From NCBI RefSeq assembly GCF_020447265.1, contig NZ_JAJADR010000002.1:930001-994000 (forward strand): a stretch of 64,000 nt of DNA. Direction: 5' to 3'. Source of the stretch: Hymenobacter lucidus (GTDB taxonomy: Bacteria > Bacteroidota > Bacteroidia > Cytophagales > Hymenobacteraceae). The position numbers were made by a program, and so were the translations under genes. Each line of letters opens with the position of its first letter. Position 1 is the stretch's first letter. Below, one piece after another: positions 25,939-35,383 of this stretch. Under the pieces are notes generated by a model, which worked only from the letters and a program-made list of their open reading frames with translations, was not told the origin of the DNA and searched no databases.

Positions 25939-26565
25939 TTACGCTTTTACTTCGTCCGTTGCTGTCTGGCTGTCGGCCACGGGCGTAGCGGGCTGGTGCT
26001 GGTCCACGATTTCGCAGATCTGGCCGAAGATATCTTCGATGGCACCGATGCCATTGAGGCCGTGAAACTTGCTTTGCTCGGCGTAGTAGCTGGCTACCTG
26101 GGCGGTTTCGGTGTTGTAGACCGTCACACGCTTCCGGATTTTGGTTTCATCCTGGTCGTCGGGGCGGCCACTGGTTTTGCCGCGCTCCAACAGACGCTTT
26201 ACCAGCTCTTCCTCGGCTACTTCCAAGGCAATCATGCAGCTTACGCCGGTGTCGTAGCGCTGGGTGAGAGCATCGAGGCTCTGGGCCTGAGGCACCGTGC
26301 GCGGAAAGCCGTCGAAGATGAAGCCGGCAGCCGTGGTGTTATTGGCCAACTGGCTTTCAATCATGCCGATAACCACTTCATCGGGCACGAGCAGGCCTTC
26401 ATCCATGAGCTTCTTGGCCCGCACACCAAGTTCGGTGCCTTGCGCAATCTGGGAGCGAAGCAGGTCGCCGGTGGAGAGATGCACGAGATTGTAACGGGCA
26501 ATCAGCTTCTGGCTTTGCGTTCCTTTGCCGGCGCCGGGTGGGCCGAAGAGTACGATATTGAGCAT
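25939..26565 (-). CDS. adk: Adenylate kinase
   Basis: Interconverts ATP + AMP and 2 ADP. 208 aa from the ATG at 26565 (MLNIVLFGPPGAGKGTQ); the longer open frame upstream is rejected because this is the family's standard start. P-loop GPPGAGKGTQ at 8-17, AMP-binding FIFDGFPRTVPQAQSLD and the lid region RLLERGKTSGRPDDQDE (short type without zinc cysteines). The C-terminal tail after residue 180 (PATPVADSQTATDEVKA) is an unstructured extension. It follows hpt on the same strand. Confidence 0.97.
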   Translation of the reverse strand: MLNIVLFGPPGAGKGTQSQKLIARYNLVHLSTGDLLRSQIAQGTELGVRAKKLMDEGLLVPDEVVIGMIESQLANNTTAAGFIFDGFPRTVPQAQSLDALTQRYDTGVSCMIALEVAEEELVKRLLERGKTSGRPDDQDETKIRKRVTVYNTETAQVASYYAEQSKFHGLNGIGAIEDIFGQICEIVDQHQPATPVADSQTATDEVKA

Positions 26566-26675
26566 AAAGCGAGGTATTTCGCGGGAGAGAAAAAGCGGCT
26601 GGGGTTGGGAAAGATAACAAATCGGAAACAAACCGTCCCTTACGGAAAGCAACTTGTTTTGGGTGTGCGGTCGGG

Positions 26676-27215
26676 CTAAACAGCGGTGTATACGTCGGGA
26701 TAGTTGCGGCCTAGCCCGTCGTAATCAAGACCATAGCCCACGATAAAATCGTTGGGAATGCTCAGGCCGATATAGCGCAGGTCGAGCTCGTGCTGCAGGC
26801 ACTCAGGCTTGAGAAACAGCGTGGCTACTTCCAAAGAAGCCGGCTGTTTGGCACCCAGCAGCTCCAGCAGGGCCTTCATAGTATGGCCGCTGTCGACGAT
26901 ATCCTCGATAATAATAAGGTCGCGGCCGGCTACTTCTTCCTGCAGGCCCATAATTTCGCGCACAGTGCCGGTGCTGGTAGTGCCCTCGTAGGAGGCCACG
27001 CGAATGAAGGCTATTTCACAGGGAAGCTGAATTTCCTTGAGTAAATCGGCGGCAAACATGAACGAGCCGTTCAGCACGGCCACGAACAAGGGCTGCTTGC
27101 CGGCATAGTCGCGGTTGATCTGGGTTCCTAGCTCCCGAACGGCAGCGGTGATTTGGCTGGCGGTCAGATACGGCGCAAACTGCTTGTCGTGCAGCGAAAT
27201 AGTGGACAATGGCAT
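26676..27215 (-). CDS. hpt: Hypoxanthine phosphoribosyltransferase
   Basis: Purine salvage enzyme converting hypoxanthine or guanine with PRPP to IMP or GMP. 179 aa from the ATG at 27215 (MPLSTISLHDKQFAPYL). The PRPP-binding loop is DLIIIEDIVDSGHTMKALL, preceded by AVLNGSFMFAADLLKEI and followed by the purine-binding YIGLSIPNDFIVGYGLDYDG. It lies upstream of adk on the same strand (110 bp apart); the two form a small nucleotide-metabolism group. Confidence 0.95.
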   Translation of the reverse strand: MPLSTISLHDKQFAPYLTASQITAAVRELGTQINRDYAGKQPLFVAVLNGSFMFAADLLKEIQLPCEIAFIRVASYEGTTSTGTVREIMGLQEEVAGRDLIIIEDIVDSGHTMKALLELLGAKQPASLEVATLFLKPECLQHELDLRYIGLSIPNDFIVGYGLDYDGLGRNYPDVYTAV

Positions 27216-27238
27216 CCGGGTGGGGTTGGTGCTCAGGG

Positions 27239-27265
27239 CAAAACTACGGGCCAAAGGTAGTACAA
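27239..27265 (-). promoter_or_regulatory. Candidate promoter for hpt
   Basis: On the minus strand TAGTTTTG (27239-27246) matches the Bacteroidota -7 consensus TAnnTTTG and lies 24 nt before the hpt ATG. TTTTTTG upstream (TTG at 27263-27265) could serve as -33, but the spacing of 16 is shorter than usual. A second TACCTTTG overlaps at 27252-27259. Confidence 0.35.
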
Positions 27266-27267
27266 AA

Positions 27268-27299
27268 AAGCTGCCCCTCCGGTGTAGGAGAGGCAGCTT
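27268..27299 (-). terminator. Terminator behind hppA
   Basis: AAGCTGCCCCTCC (27268-27280) pairs with GGAGAGGCAGCTT (27287-27299), one mismatch, six-base loop, followed on the minus strand by a run of six T. It lies 30 bp beyond the hppA stop. Confidence 0.8.
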
Positions 27300-27329
27300 G
27301 TACGAGCGGCGGCCAAGGCGTTTAAACTC

Positions 27330-29570
27330 CTAGCGGGTTTCGCGCAGCAGCACAAACAGCGCTTTGGTAGCGGCCGGGGCCAGCTCGGCGTAGCGCACCT
27401 TGGGCTCCAGCTTCAGCGTGGGGCGCTCCAGGGGCCGGGGCGCCACTCCCCGCTCAGGCGCCGCAATGTGGGGCGCAATGACGAGCGAGACGATGGACAT
27501 GAGCTTGATTAGAATGTTCATGGAAGGGCCCGAAGTGTCCTTGAACGGGTCCCCGACGGTGTCGCCGGTGACGGAGGCTTTGTGGGCATCGGAGCCTTTG
27601 TACTCCATTTTGCCGTTCACGAGCACGCCTTTTTCAAACGACTTCTTGGCATTGTCCCAGGCCCCGCCGGCGTTGCTCTGAAACATGGCCATCAGCACCC
27701 CCGATACCGTGACGCCGGCCAGTGTACCGCCCAGCACTTCGGGGCCGAAAGCAAAGCCCACGATGATGGGCACGATGAGGGCAATGGCGCCGGGCAGCAT
27801 CATTTCGCGCAGGGCCGCCTGAGTAGAAATGGCCACGCACTTCTCGTATTCGGGCCGGGCCGTACCTTCCATGATGCCGGGGATTTCGCGGAACTGCCGG
27901 CGCACTTCCTGCACCATGGCCATAGCGGCGCGGCCCACGGCCGAAATAGCCAGGGCCGAGAAGATGAATGGAATCATGCCGCCTACGAACAGGCCCGCCA
28001 GCACCCGCGCGTTGCTGATGTCGATGACGGAAATATTGGCCGTGCCCATGAAGGCAGCAAACAGCGCCAGTGAGGTAAGAGCCGCCGAGGCAATGGCGAA
28101 GCCTTTGCCGGTGGCGGCGGTAGTGTTGCCCACGGCGTCGAGAATGTCGGTCCGCTCGCGCACTTCCTTGGGCAGGTCGCTCATTTCGGCAATACCGCCG
28201 GCATTGTCGGCAATTGGGCCGAAGGCGTCGATGGCCAGCTGCATGGCGGTAGTGGCCATCATGCCGGCGGCGGCAATAGCCACACCGTAGAGGCCGGCGC
28301 ACTCAAACGACAGCACGATGCCGGCCGCCAGCACGATAATCGGCAGCACGGTCGACTCCATGCCCACGGCTAGCCCGCCGATGACGGTAGTGGCGTGGCC
28401 GGTGCTGCTTTGCTGCACAATGCTGTTGACCGGGCGCTTGCCCATAGCTGTATAATACTCGGTGATGATGCTCATGAGCGTACCCACGACCAAGCCCACC
28501 ACTACCGCATAAAACACATCTATGGAAGTAAACGGCACCGAGCCGGCGCGGCCGATAACCAGCTCGCCGGGCGGCAGCATCCAGCGGATGATGAAGAAAG
28601 AGGCTATGCCCGACACGACCACCGAGGCGTAGTTGCCGAAATTGAGGGCGGCCTGCACGTTGCCTCCTTCCTTCACCCGCACCAGCAGAATACCCACCAG
28701 CGAGGCCAGAATGCCCATCCCGGCAATAACCATCGGCAGCAGAATGGGCGACAGGCCGTTGAACTGGTCACCGGCGGCTACCACTTCGCGACCCAGCACC
28801 ATCGTGGCCAGAATGGTAGCCACGTAGGAGCCGAAAAGGTCGGCGCCCATACCGGCTACGTCGCCCACGTTGTCGCCCACGTTGTCGGCAATGGTGGCGG
28901 GGTTGCGCGGGTCATCCTCGGGAATACCGGCTTCGACTTTGCCCACGAGGTCGGCGCCCACGTCGGCGGCTTTGGTGTAGATGCCACCGCCCACGCGGGC
29001 AAACAGGGCAATGCTTTCGGCCCCGAGCGAAAAGCCGGTGAGGACTTCCAGCGCAGTTTCCATCTCAATACCGTTGGCCCCACCGCCTTTGCTCACCACA
29101 AACATCTGGTAGAAGACGATAAACAACGAGCCCAGCCCGAGTACGGCCAGACCGGCCACACCCATGCCCATCACCGAGCCGCCCGAAAACGACACGTTCA
29201 AGGCCTGGGCCAGACTGGTGCGGGCGGCCTGGGCCGTGCGCACGTTGGCTTTGGTGGCAATTTTCATCCCGATAAAGCCCGCCAGCGCCGAGAAGACGGC
29301 TCCAATCAGGAAGGCCACGACGATAACCGGACTGGACTTTTCGCCCGTGGAGCCCAAGTAGCCCAGAAAGACGCAGGCAATAAGGGCAAAAAGGGCCAAA
29401 ACCTTGTATTCGGCGCGAAGGAAGGCAATGGCACCATCGGCAATGTAGCCGGCAATGGTGCGCATACGCTCATCACCCGCATCCTGCCGGGTAACCCAGC
29501 CAGAACGCAGCCAGGTGTAGAAAAGGGCCAGCACGCCCAGCGCGGGCGCTACGTAAAGAATATTCATCAT
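27330..29570 (-). CDS. hppA: Membrane-bound ion-pumping pyrophosphatase (K+-dependent type)
   Basis: Hydrolyses pyrophosphate and pumps H+ and/or Na+ out of the cytoplasm; 746 aa, about 16 membrane helices. The substrate-binding motifs are [35 protein letters not shown] in two parts (204-237). In the segment [18 protein letters not shown] (481-498) residue 485 is Ala and 488 is Gly, the pair associated with K+-dependent enzymes (A460/G463 in the usual numbering), where K+-independent ones carry Lys/Thr. K+-dependent enzymes include both H+ and Na+ pumps, so the ion is not settled. The ATG at 29570 is used. The terminator at 27268-27299 follows. Confidence 0.96.
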   Translation of the reverse strand: MMNILYVAPALGVLALFYTWLRSGWVTRQDAGDERMRTIAGYIADGAIAFLRAEYKVLALFALIACVFLGYLGSTGEKSSPVIVVAFLIGAVFSALAGFIGMKIATKANVRTAQAARTSLAQALNVSFSGGSVMGMGVAGLAVLGLGSLFIVFYQMFVVSKGGGANGIEMETALEVLTGFSLGAESIALFARVGGGIYTKAADVGADLVGKVEAGIPEDDPRNPATIADNVGDNVGDVAGMGADLFGSYVATILATMVLGREVVAAGDQFNGLSPILLPMVIAGMGILASLVGILLVRVKEGGNVQAALNFGNYASVVVSGIASFFIIRWMLPPGELVIGRAGSVPFTSIDVFYAVVVGLVVGTLMSIITEYYTAMGKRPVNSIVQQSSTGHATTVIGGLAVGMESTVLPIIVLAAGIVLSFECAGLYGVAIAAAGMMATTAMQLAIDAFGPIADNAGGIAEMSDLPKEVRERTDILDAVGNTTAATGKGFAIASAALTSLALFAAFMGTANISVIDISNARVLAGLFVGGMIPFIFSALAISAVGRAAMAMVQEVRRQFREIPGIMEGTARPEYEKCVAISTQAALREMMLPGAIALIVPIIVGFAFGPEVLGGTLAGVTVSGVLMAMFQSNAGGAWDNAKKSFEKGVLVNGKMEYKGSDAHKASVTGDTVGDPFKDTSGPSMNILIKLMSIVSLVIAPHIAAPERGVAPRPLERPTLKLEPKVRYAELAPAATKALFVLLRETR

Positions 29571-29715
29571 ACAGGCGGTGGTGGGATTTTAAGGTTTTGG
29601 TTGGAGTAGACGGGGTTTGTGCTTGTAAAATAGAGGTTATTACCTAATACTCAACTTTTAAGCTCTAAACCATAGGTTTCTATATATGCCAGGCGCAATT
29701 CACGCTGCGCTCTGC

Positions 29716-29782
29716 GGTATTTGCTAACGGCAGAAAGGCCATTCGGAAGCTCCGAATGGCCTTTCTGCCGTTAGCAAATACC
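29716..29782. terminator. Perfect 32-bp inverted repeat behind the M42 peptidase
   Basis: GGTATTTGCTAACGGCAGAA... (29716-29747) is the exact inverse complement of 29751-29782 over all 32 bases, with a loop of only three bases (AGC). It ends 4 bp after the stop codon of the peptidase gene (minus strand). It may be a terminator, but it is far longer than needed and lacks a T run. Confidence 0.85.
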
Positions 29783-29786
29783 TACG

Positions 29787-30701
29787 TTAAAGCTTCTCCA
29801 TCAGCACCTGGTACAAGGCCAGCATACTGTCGATATCCCGCTTGTCAACCAGCTCATCAGGCGAATGCACATGGTCTTCGGGCGCGCCGATAAAGCACCA
29901 GTCCCAGGGCTGGGCGCCGTGCTGCAGCTCTTTGGCATCAGAGCCGCCGCTGCCTTCCACTTCCAGCTGGTGCGGAATGCCGGCGGCCTGGGCAATGCGC
30001 CGGATTCGCTCGACGTAGGCGCGGCGCGGAATCAGGGAGTCGCGCAGGGAAATGGCCACGCCTTCGCCGGCGTGCACGCCTTCCGTGACCCAGGTGATAT
30101 CCGAAATCAGGGCCTGGCGCACGCCGTAGTGCTCGTAAATGTGCTTGGCCAGATAGGCTACCGAGCCGCCGCCGTGCTCTTCCCAGCAGCTGAAGGCAAT
30201 AATGCCGTTTTCGAGCGTTTCGGCCAGCCGCAGCGCATTCCAGACGCCCAGGCGGTTGTCGAGGTAGCAGGACTGCACGGTGGTTTCGGTTTCGCGGAAG
30301 TCGCAGTGAAACGTCAGCTCGGTGCCTCGTTCGATGAGCCGGGTGAACTCATAGCCCAACTCGCCGGTTTCCTCATCTACTGTGAGGGTACAATCGATGT
30401 CGCCCTGCGAGTCGCGGCCTACCAGCCGGTAGCCGGTCTCGGCCCGGGGGCCGCCGATGCGTACCAGCTGCTGCCCATACCGAACCGTGAAACCGATACT
30501 ATCCATATGCGCAAAAACCGCCGTACGCGGCTGGCCAAATACCAGGATAATACAATCCTGAAATTCGTCGCCGGCCAGCACCTGCGGCTGCACGCGCCAC
30601 GAACTTTGGTGTTCGGCCACGTAGTTTAAAAGGAATTCGGTCATTGGGGCCTCATTGCCAGCAGGGGCAGCCAATTGGCATAAGGTTCGTAGAAGGTCCA
30701 T
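29787..30701 (-). CDS. M42-type metallo-aminopeptidase
   Basis: 304 aa cytoplasmic metallopeptidase of the M20/M42/M28 clan. The metal-ligand pattern is complete by eye: H in [10 protein letters not shown] (about 65), D in [10 protein letters not shown] (bridging Asp, about 146), the EE pair in CWEEHGG, D in [10 protein letters not shown] and H in [10 protein letters not shown] near the C-terminus. M42 enzymes form tetrahedral dodecamers that degrade short peptides after proteasome- or Clp-type cleavage. The gene is monocistronic, ending in the long inverted repeat at 29716-29782, and diverges from the TPR gene. Confidence 0.85.
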   Translation of the reverse strand: MDLLRTLCQLAAPAGNEAPMTEFLLNYVAEHQSSWRVQPQVLAGDEFQDCIILVFGQPRTAVFAHMDSIGFTVRYGQQLVRIGGPRAETGYRLVGRDSQGDIDCTLTVDEETGELGYEFTRLIERGTELTFHCDFRETETTVQSCYLDNRLGVWNALRLAETLENGIIAFSCWEEHGGGSVAYLAKHIYEHYGVRQALISDITWVTEGVHAGEGVAISLRDSLIPRRAYVERIRRIAQAAGIPHQLEVEGSGGSDAKELQHGAQPWDWCFIGAPEDHVHSPDELVDKRDIDSMLALYQVLMEKL

Positions 30702-30811
30702 AGCAGGGCGTTTATTCGTCCAAATCTAGGATAAAAGTCATACTTTAGCTTTCCCGTGGCGTGGTTGCAGCGCAGTGCAAGCTGCCCGCCCGCCTGCCCC
30801 CAACTGCTCCC

Positions 30812-32059
30812 ATGATTCAAAAAATCCGTTTTATCCTGTTGCTCTTCCTCCTGCCGCTGGCGGTGCAGGCACAGCAGCCCGATACGGCCCGCACTGGCAA
30901 ACCGATTCGCAAAATCGAATTGGAAAACGTAGACATTGCACCCGGCGCCGTCGATACCAAAGGCTGGCTGCTGCTCGACAAGGACATTCAGACGGAGCTG
31001 GAGGGCGCGGTTCAGAACCTCTACAACTTCAAGTACGACAAGGCCGAAAAGCAATTCCGCTCGTTGCGCCGCCGCTATCCGCAGCACCCCATGCCCTACT
31101 TTCTGATGGGCTTGAGCCAGTGGTGGAAAATTGTGCCGACCAACGTGCAGACCAAGCTCTACGACAAGGCCTTTTTTGCCTACATGGACACGGCCGTGAC
31201 CTACGGCGAGCGGCTCTACGAAGCCGATAATAAGAATTACGAAGCCTGCTTTTTCCTCTCGGCCGCTTATGGCTTTGATGCCCGCCTGAATGCCGAGCGC
31301 AAAAACTGGCGCAAGGCCACCGTCAGCAGCAAACGGGCCCTGGAGTACCTCGATAAAAGCAAGGAAGCCAATGGGTTGAGCCCGGAGTTCTTGTTCGGCC
31401 AGGCCATCTTCAATTACTACGCCGTCTGGATTTCGGAGAATTACCCGCTGCTGCGGCCCGTGCTGCTGTTTTTCCCGAAAGGAGACCGGGCCCTGGGCCT
31501 GCAACAGCTTAAGAATGTGGCCGACAACGGCTTTTACACCGGCCTGGAGGCAAAAACCTTTTTGATGCGCATCCTCAACAACGAGGAAAACAATACCGCT
31601 GCCTCGATGCCGGTGGCGCGCTTTCTGGCTACCAATTACCCCGACAACGCCTACTTTCAGCGCTTCTATGCTCTGCTCTGCTTCAATGAAGGCAACTTTC
31701 CGGAGTGTGAGCGGGTCAGCCGCGACATCCTGGACAAGCTCAACCAGGGGTTACCGGGCTACGAGGGCATCAGTGGGCGCTATGCCACCTACTTTCTGGG
31801 GTGGCTGATGCAGAACAAGTACAAGGACCGCGCAAAGGCCAAAGACTACTACCAGCGCAGCATCGTGTTTGCGGAAAGCACCGGCGACACCAACGGCGGC
31901 TTTTACCTGTACGCCAACCAGAAGCTGGCCCAGATTGCCGACAAAGAAAAGGACACCAAAACGGCCCTGCGGTATTATAACGTCGTAGTAGACAAGGCCG
32001 AGCACAAGTCGAGCGAGTACAAGGAGGCAAAGGCCTACGTGAAGAAGAACAAGAAATAA
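30812..32059 (+). CDS. Exported TPR-repeat protein
   Basis: 415 aa from the ATG at 30812, which opens a signal peptide (MIQKIRFILLLFLLPLAVQAQ). The mature protein is an array of helical pairs: YNFKYDKAEKQFRSLRRRYP, YEACFFLSAAYGFDARLNAE, YFLGWLMQNKYKDRAKAKDYY and ALRYYNVVVDKAEHKSSEYK, typical of tetratricopeptide repeats. Conserved-looking aromatic positions (GLSQWWKIVPTN) occur. It is probably periplasmic or outer-membrane associated with an unknown binding role. It lies 22 bp upstream of the polytopic protein at 32081 on the same strand, so the two may be co-transcribed. Confidence 0.85.
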   Translation: MIQKIRFILLLFLLPLAVQAQQPDTARTGKPIRKIELENVDIAPGAVDTKGWLLLDKDIQTELEGAVQNLYNFKYDKAEKQFRSLRRRYPQHPMPYFLMGLSQWWKIVPTNVQTKLYDKAFFAYMDTAVTYGERLYEADNKNYEACFFLSAAYGFDARLNAERKNWRKATVSSKRALEYLDKSKEANGLSPEFLFGQAIFNYYAVWISENYPLLRPVLLFFPKGDRALGLQQLKNVADNGFYTGLEAKTFLMRILNNEENNTAASMPVARFLATNYPDNAYFQRFYALLCFNEGNFPECERVSRDILDKLNQGLPGYEGISGRYATYFLGWLMQNKYKDRAKAKDYYQRSIVFAESTGDTNGGFYLYANQKLAQIADKEKDTKTALRYYNVVVDKAEHKSSEYKEAKAYVKKNKK

Positions 32060-32080
32060 GGGGTTGCCCTCTTTCGTCGG

Positions 32081-33439
32081 ATGGAATTACAAGACCTTTT
32101 TCTCACGCCTATCTACCTGGCTATCTTTTACGGCATAGCCTTCGCCATGCGCCGTAAGGTTACCAATGCATTTACGCGCAAATACTTTATTCCGGCACTG
32201 TCGGTTAAGTTTCTGGGTGCTATTGGGCTGGGCCTCATCTACCAGTTTTACTACAGCGGCGGCGACACCTATAACTATTACGCCCACACCAAAATAGTGT
32301 ATCAGGCCTTCAGCGACTCGCCCCTACTAGGCCTGAAGCTGGTGATGGCCAACGGCGAGTTTGACCCTGCCACTGTCAAGTACACCTCTCAGATGTACTG
32401 GTATAAGGCTTCCACCGAGTACTTCGTGGTGCGCGTAGCCTCGCTCTGTGGGTTTTTGTGCTTTAATACCTACTCGGTTATTGCCCTGATGTTTGCTCTG
32501 ATGAGCTTCACGGGTATGTGGGCCATGTTTATCACCTTCGTGCGCATTGCGCCGATGGCCTACAAAAAGCTGGCTTTCTCTGTATTCTTTTTGCCCTCGG
32601 TCTTTTTCTGGGGGTCGGGTCTGATGAAGGACTCGCTTTGTATCGGGGCGCTGGGCTGGGTGTTTTACGCCTTCTACCACCTCACCATTGAGAAGAAGAA
32701 CCTGACGGTGGCCGCCGTAATGGGGGCGCTGGGCGTGTACGTGCTGGTGTCGACCAAAGTGTACATCCTGCTCTCCTTCATGCCCCCGGCCCTGCTCTGG
32801 ACGTTCAACGAGAACAACCAGCGGATTCGCTCCGCGACACTGCGCATGTTGCTCAAGCCGTTGTTTCTGGTGCTGGGCCTGGCCGCCGGCTACCTGGGCG
32901 CTACCAACCTGACGGCCGGCGACGAGAAGTACGACGTGGAAAAAATTGGGGAGCGTTCCAAGATCAACCAGCAGTACCTCACCTCGGGCACCGAAAACGG
33001 CTCGTCGTACAACATCGGCAGCTTCGATGGCAGTTTGTCGGCGCTAGCTACGGTGGCCCCGCAGGCCGTGGTAGTGTCGCTGTTCCGGCCGTTTCCGTGG
33101 GAGGCCCGTAGCGCCATCATGATTTTATCGGCCCTGGAGTCGCTGCTGATGCTGTATCTGACCGTGTCGCTGTTCTACAAAACGGGCGTACTGAAAACCT
33201 TCCGGCTGATTATAGCCAAGCCCGTGCTGACGTTCTGCTTCATCTTCGTCATCATCTTCGCCATTGGGGTGGGCACCAATAGCGGCAACTTCGGCACCCT
33301 GGTGCGCTATAAGATTCCGCTGATGCCGTTTTATCTGGCGGCGCTCTACATTATGCAGTTTCAGGCAAACAGCGCCAAGAAGTTGGGGCGGTTTGCTTCT
33401 ACCGAGAAGCGTGCTTCGATGGTAGCCCGGGCCGCCTGA
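32081..33439 (+). CDS. Polytopic membrane protein, polysaccharide-locus type
   Basis: 452 aa, about ten membrane segments. Motif-like stretches are YYSGGDTYNYYAH near residue 57, FFLPSVFFWGSGLMKDSLC near 170 and FRPFPWEARSA near 330. The PSVxFWxSGxxKDS block recurs, as far as I recall, in Bacteroidota membrane proteins beside sugar-polymer clusters and has a GT-C or EpsG-like polymerase feel. A polymerase role is inference. Its last 79 bp overlap the end of the convergent glycosyltransferase gene 33361-34425. Confidence 0.8.
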   Translation: MELQDLFLTPIYLAIFYGIAFAMRRKVTNAFTRKYFIPALSVKFLGAIGLGLIYQFYYSGGDTYNYYAHTKIVYQAFSDSPLLGLKLVMANGEFDPATVKYTSQMYWYKASTEYFVVRVASLCGFLCFNTYSVIALMFALMSFTGMWAMFITFVRIAPMAYKKLAFSVFFLPSVFFWGSGLMKDSLCIGALGWVFYAFYHLTIEKKNLTVAAVMGALGVYVLVSTKVYILLSFMPPALLWTFNENNQRIRSATLRMLLKPLFLVLGLAAGYLGATNLTAGDEKYDVEKIGERSKINQQYLTSGTENGSSYNIGSFDGSLSALATVAPQAVVVSLFRPFPWEARSAIMILSALESLLMLYLTVSLFYKTGVLKTFRLIIAKPVLTFCFIFVIIFAIGVGTNSGNFGTLVRYKIPLMPFYLAALYIMQFQANSAKKLGRFASTEKRASMVARAA

Positions 33440-34425
33440 CCAAAGCGGGTCCGCAGGTCGTGGTCTTGCAGTAGCTTTTCCAGCCCGTCGTACCACTGCT
33501 GATACGTGGCGCAGATGTAGCCGTTGACGCCTTCGGTAACCACCTCACTGTTCATCCCCACCGGCGACACCAGCGCCGGAACACCCAAAGCCATATACTG
33601 CAGGGCTTTGAAAGCGCATTTACCCTTGGCCCAAGGGTCGTCTTCCAGGGGCATCAGGCCGATGTTGAAGGTGAGCAGGTCTTCGATTTCAGTGTCTTTG
33701 CGCCACGGCCGGAAGCCCAAAGACCGTAGCGGCAGCTGGGGCTCCTGATTGGAAATAACCCGAAACTCGAAGTCGTAGTGCTGCTCCAATTCGGCCAGCA
33801 CGGGCACCACCTGCTCCAGGTATTTCATGGTAGAGTGCGTGCCCGTCCAGCCGATAACCAGCTTTTCAGTGCGCTGGTCTTTAACCTGGTTGTGCAGATT
33901 CACGGTATCAATTGTGGTAGGATTCACCACGGCATTGGGATTGAACTGCTGCGCGTAGCGTTGCAGATACGAATTGCCACAGCTCACTTTGTAAGCCCAG
34001 CGGCAGATACTCCCGACTTTATGGTGCCATTTTACCCCGGCCACAATGCTGTTGGCCGCCGAGGTATTTGGAATCCAGATGGCATCGTCGAAATCATAGA
34101 CGATGCGCTTACCCAGCACTTTGGCAATAATCCACTCGAAGACGGGAGGACCGATGGGCGAGGCCTCCCGGTGGATAAACACAAAGTCGGCCTTGGGCAC
34201 CGAGAACAGCAGCAGAAACCGCCGCAGGAAACCCGCCAGAATGCCAAGGGCTTTGCTCAACGTATGGCCGGGTTTGTAGAGAATGGCCCAGGTAGCGTCC
34301 GAAATAAAAGGTTCTAGCTGGTACGTGTGGCCGGCCTGGGTGAGAAAGTGCAGATACTGCTCGAAACGAAAGCGTTGAGAAGGTGCTTTACCAGCAGGAT
34401 AAGGCACTACAAAAAGAATGTGCAT
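33361..34425 (-). CDS. Glycosyltransferase, GT4-like
   Basis: 354 aa from the ATG at 34425 (MHILFVVPYPAGKAPSQRFRFEQ); the frame stays open upstream but without protein character. GT-B fold: RIVYDFDDAIWIPN in the N-terminal half, VVNPTTIDTVN and VIGWTGTHSTMKYL at the hinge, then LMPLEDDPWAKGKCAFKALQYMALGVPALVSPVGMNSEVV with the nucleotide-sugar-binding region. It probably adds a sugar to a lipid-linked intermediate. A TACTTTTG -7-like element is at 34468-34475. The 3' end overlaps the convergent membrane protein gene by 79 bp. Confidence 0.88.
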   Translation of the reverse strand: MHILFVVPYPAGKAPSQRFRFEQYLHFLTQAGHTYQLEPFISDATWAILYKPGHTLSKALGILAGFLRRFLLLFSVPKADFVFIHREASPIGPPVFEWIIAKVLGKRIVYDFDDAIWIPNTSAANSIVAGVKWHHKVGSICRWAYKVSCGNSYLQRYAQQFNPNAVVNPTTIDTVNLHNQVKDQRTEKLVIGWTGTHSTMKYLEQVVPVLAELEQHYDFEFRVISNQEPQLPLRSLGFRPWRKDTEIEDLLTFNIGLMPLEDDPWAKGKCAFKALQYMALGVPALVSPVGMNSEVVTEGVNGYICATYQQWYDGLEKLLQDHDLRTRFGQAARATIEARFSVEANRPNFLALFA

Positions 34426-34495
34426 AGACGAAAGCGGCCAATTGACCGGCATATACGGAGTTGGCTGCAAAAGTACGGTAACTATCCCAGGATGG

Positions 34496-35233
34496 CTATT
34501 CGTGCCCGGCCAGCCACAGATGAAACACCACCTGCCGCTCGTGCAGCACAAAGCCGCAGCTCTCATAGAGGGCACACGCCGCCCGATTTGCACCCTGGGT
34601 TGTTACCAGTAGCTGAGTGGAGCCGGCGGCGTGTGCCTCCCATTGCGCGGCCGTTACCAGCTGCTTTCCGACTCCTTGCTTCTGCCAGTGCTCAGCTACT
34701 GCCAACAAGCCAATCCGGCTGCTGTCCGGCTGCTTTTCCAACGTAAGCAAACCTACTGCTGTGGTAACGGCGGCCGGGTAGTAGGCAAATACCTGCTGAC
34801 CGTCGGCGCCAGTAAGCGCAGTTGCAAGCCATTGCGCATATAATTTTTCAAATACCCCCGGGGCAAAATCAGGGTCCAGGCGGAAGCGGGAATAGATGCC
34901 ACTCTGCACCGCCAGCTCTACCAGGGGCGGCGTAGCCATTGCTGCGGAAAACGGATGAACATCGGTAGGCCGGAGCGGCACATTCTTAACCGACCAGCTG
35001 TAGGTACGCTTCTCATCCATCACCGGCAGGCCGAGCGTTTGGGCCGTGGTCAAAGACTGCGTATCCGTGGGCGTCACAAACCAATACAGCAGTTGGTAGC
35101 CTTCCTGCTTCGCCTCGGCCAGTATGTTGCGTAGCGCAACAATAGAAAGGCCAGAAGCCTGTAGCCGGCCCGTGGGGAAACCGAAAAAGGCACTATCCCA
35201 TTCCAGAAGGCTTACATGCGGAGCAGAATTCAT
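34496..35233 (-). CDS. WecD-like dTDP-4-amino-sugar N-acetyltransferase
   Basis: 245 aa from the ATG at 35233. The N-terminal part starts SLLEWDSAFFGFPTGRLQ, which closely follows the LEWDSxFFGFP start of WecD/RffC (dTDP-fucosamine acetyltransferase). The C-terminal GNAT core has IGLLAVAEHWQKQGVGKQLV (acetyl-CoA loop QKQGVGK), LLVTTQGANRAACALYESCGF and FHLWL. With the WecE-type transaminase at 36316 it would make dTDP-Fuc4NAc (4-acetamido-4,6-dideoxygalactose). It is divergent from 35384, which lies on the other strand. Confidence 0.82.
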   Translation of the reverse strand: MNSAPHVSLLEWDSAFFGFPTGRLQASGLSIVALRNILAEAKQEGYQLLYWFVTPTDTQSLTTAQTLGLPVMDEKRTYSWSVKNVPLRPTDVHPFSAAMATPPLVELAVQSGIYSRFRLDPDFAPGVFEKLYAQWLATALTGADGQQVFAYYPAAVTTAVGLLTLEKQPDSSRIGLLAVAEHWQKQGVGKQLVTAAQWEAHAAGSTQLLVTTQGANRAACALYESCGFVLHERQVVFHLWLAGHE

Positions 35234-35383
35234 GCGAACAAGATAGGTGGTCGGCGTCGAAGCACTACTTTTAATTATCTGGGCAAAGCCCATCTGCTGC
35301 TTACCTTTGAGTACCCAGTTACCGGCCATTTCGGCCCTGGAGCTGCCTTCGTTCACCCCCCTGCCGCAGTCTGCTATACCCGA

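Noticed and set aside
28395..29609. 404-codon plus-strand frame opposite hppA
   Set aside because: Shadow frame, His/Gly-rich product; hppA on the other strand is certain.
34468..34475. TACTTTTG promoter element ahead of the 33361 glycosyltransferase
   Set aside because: Same octamer, no -33 partner at proper spacing; mentioned only in the gene entry.
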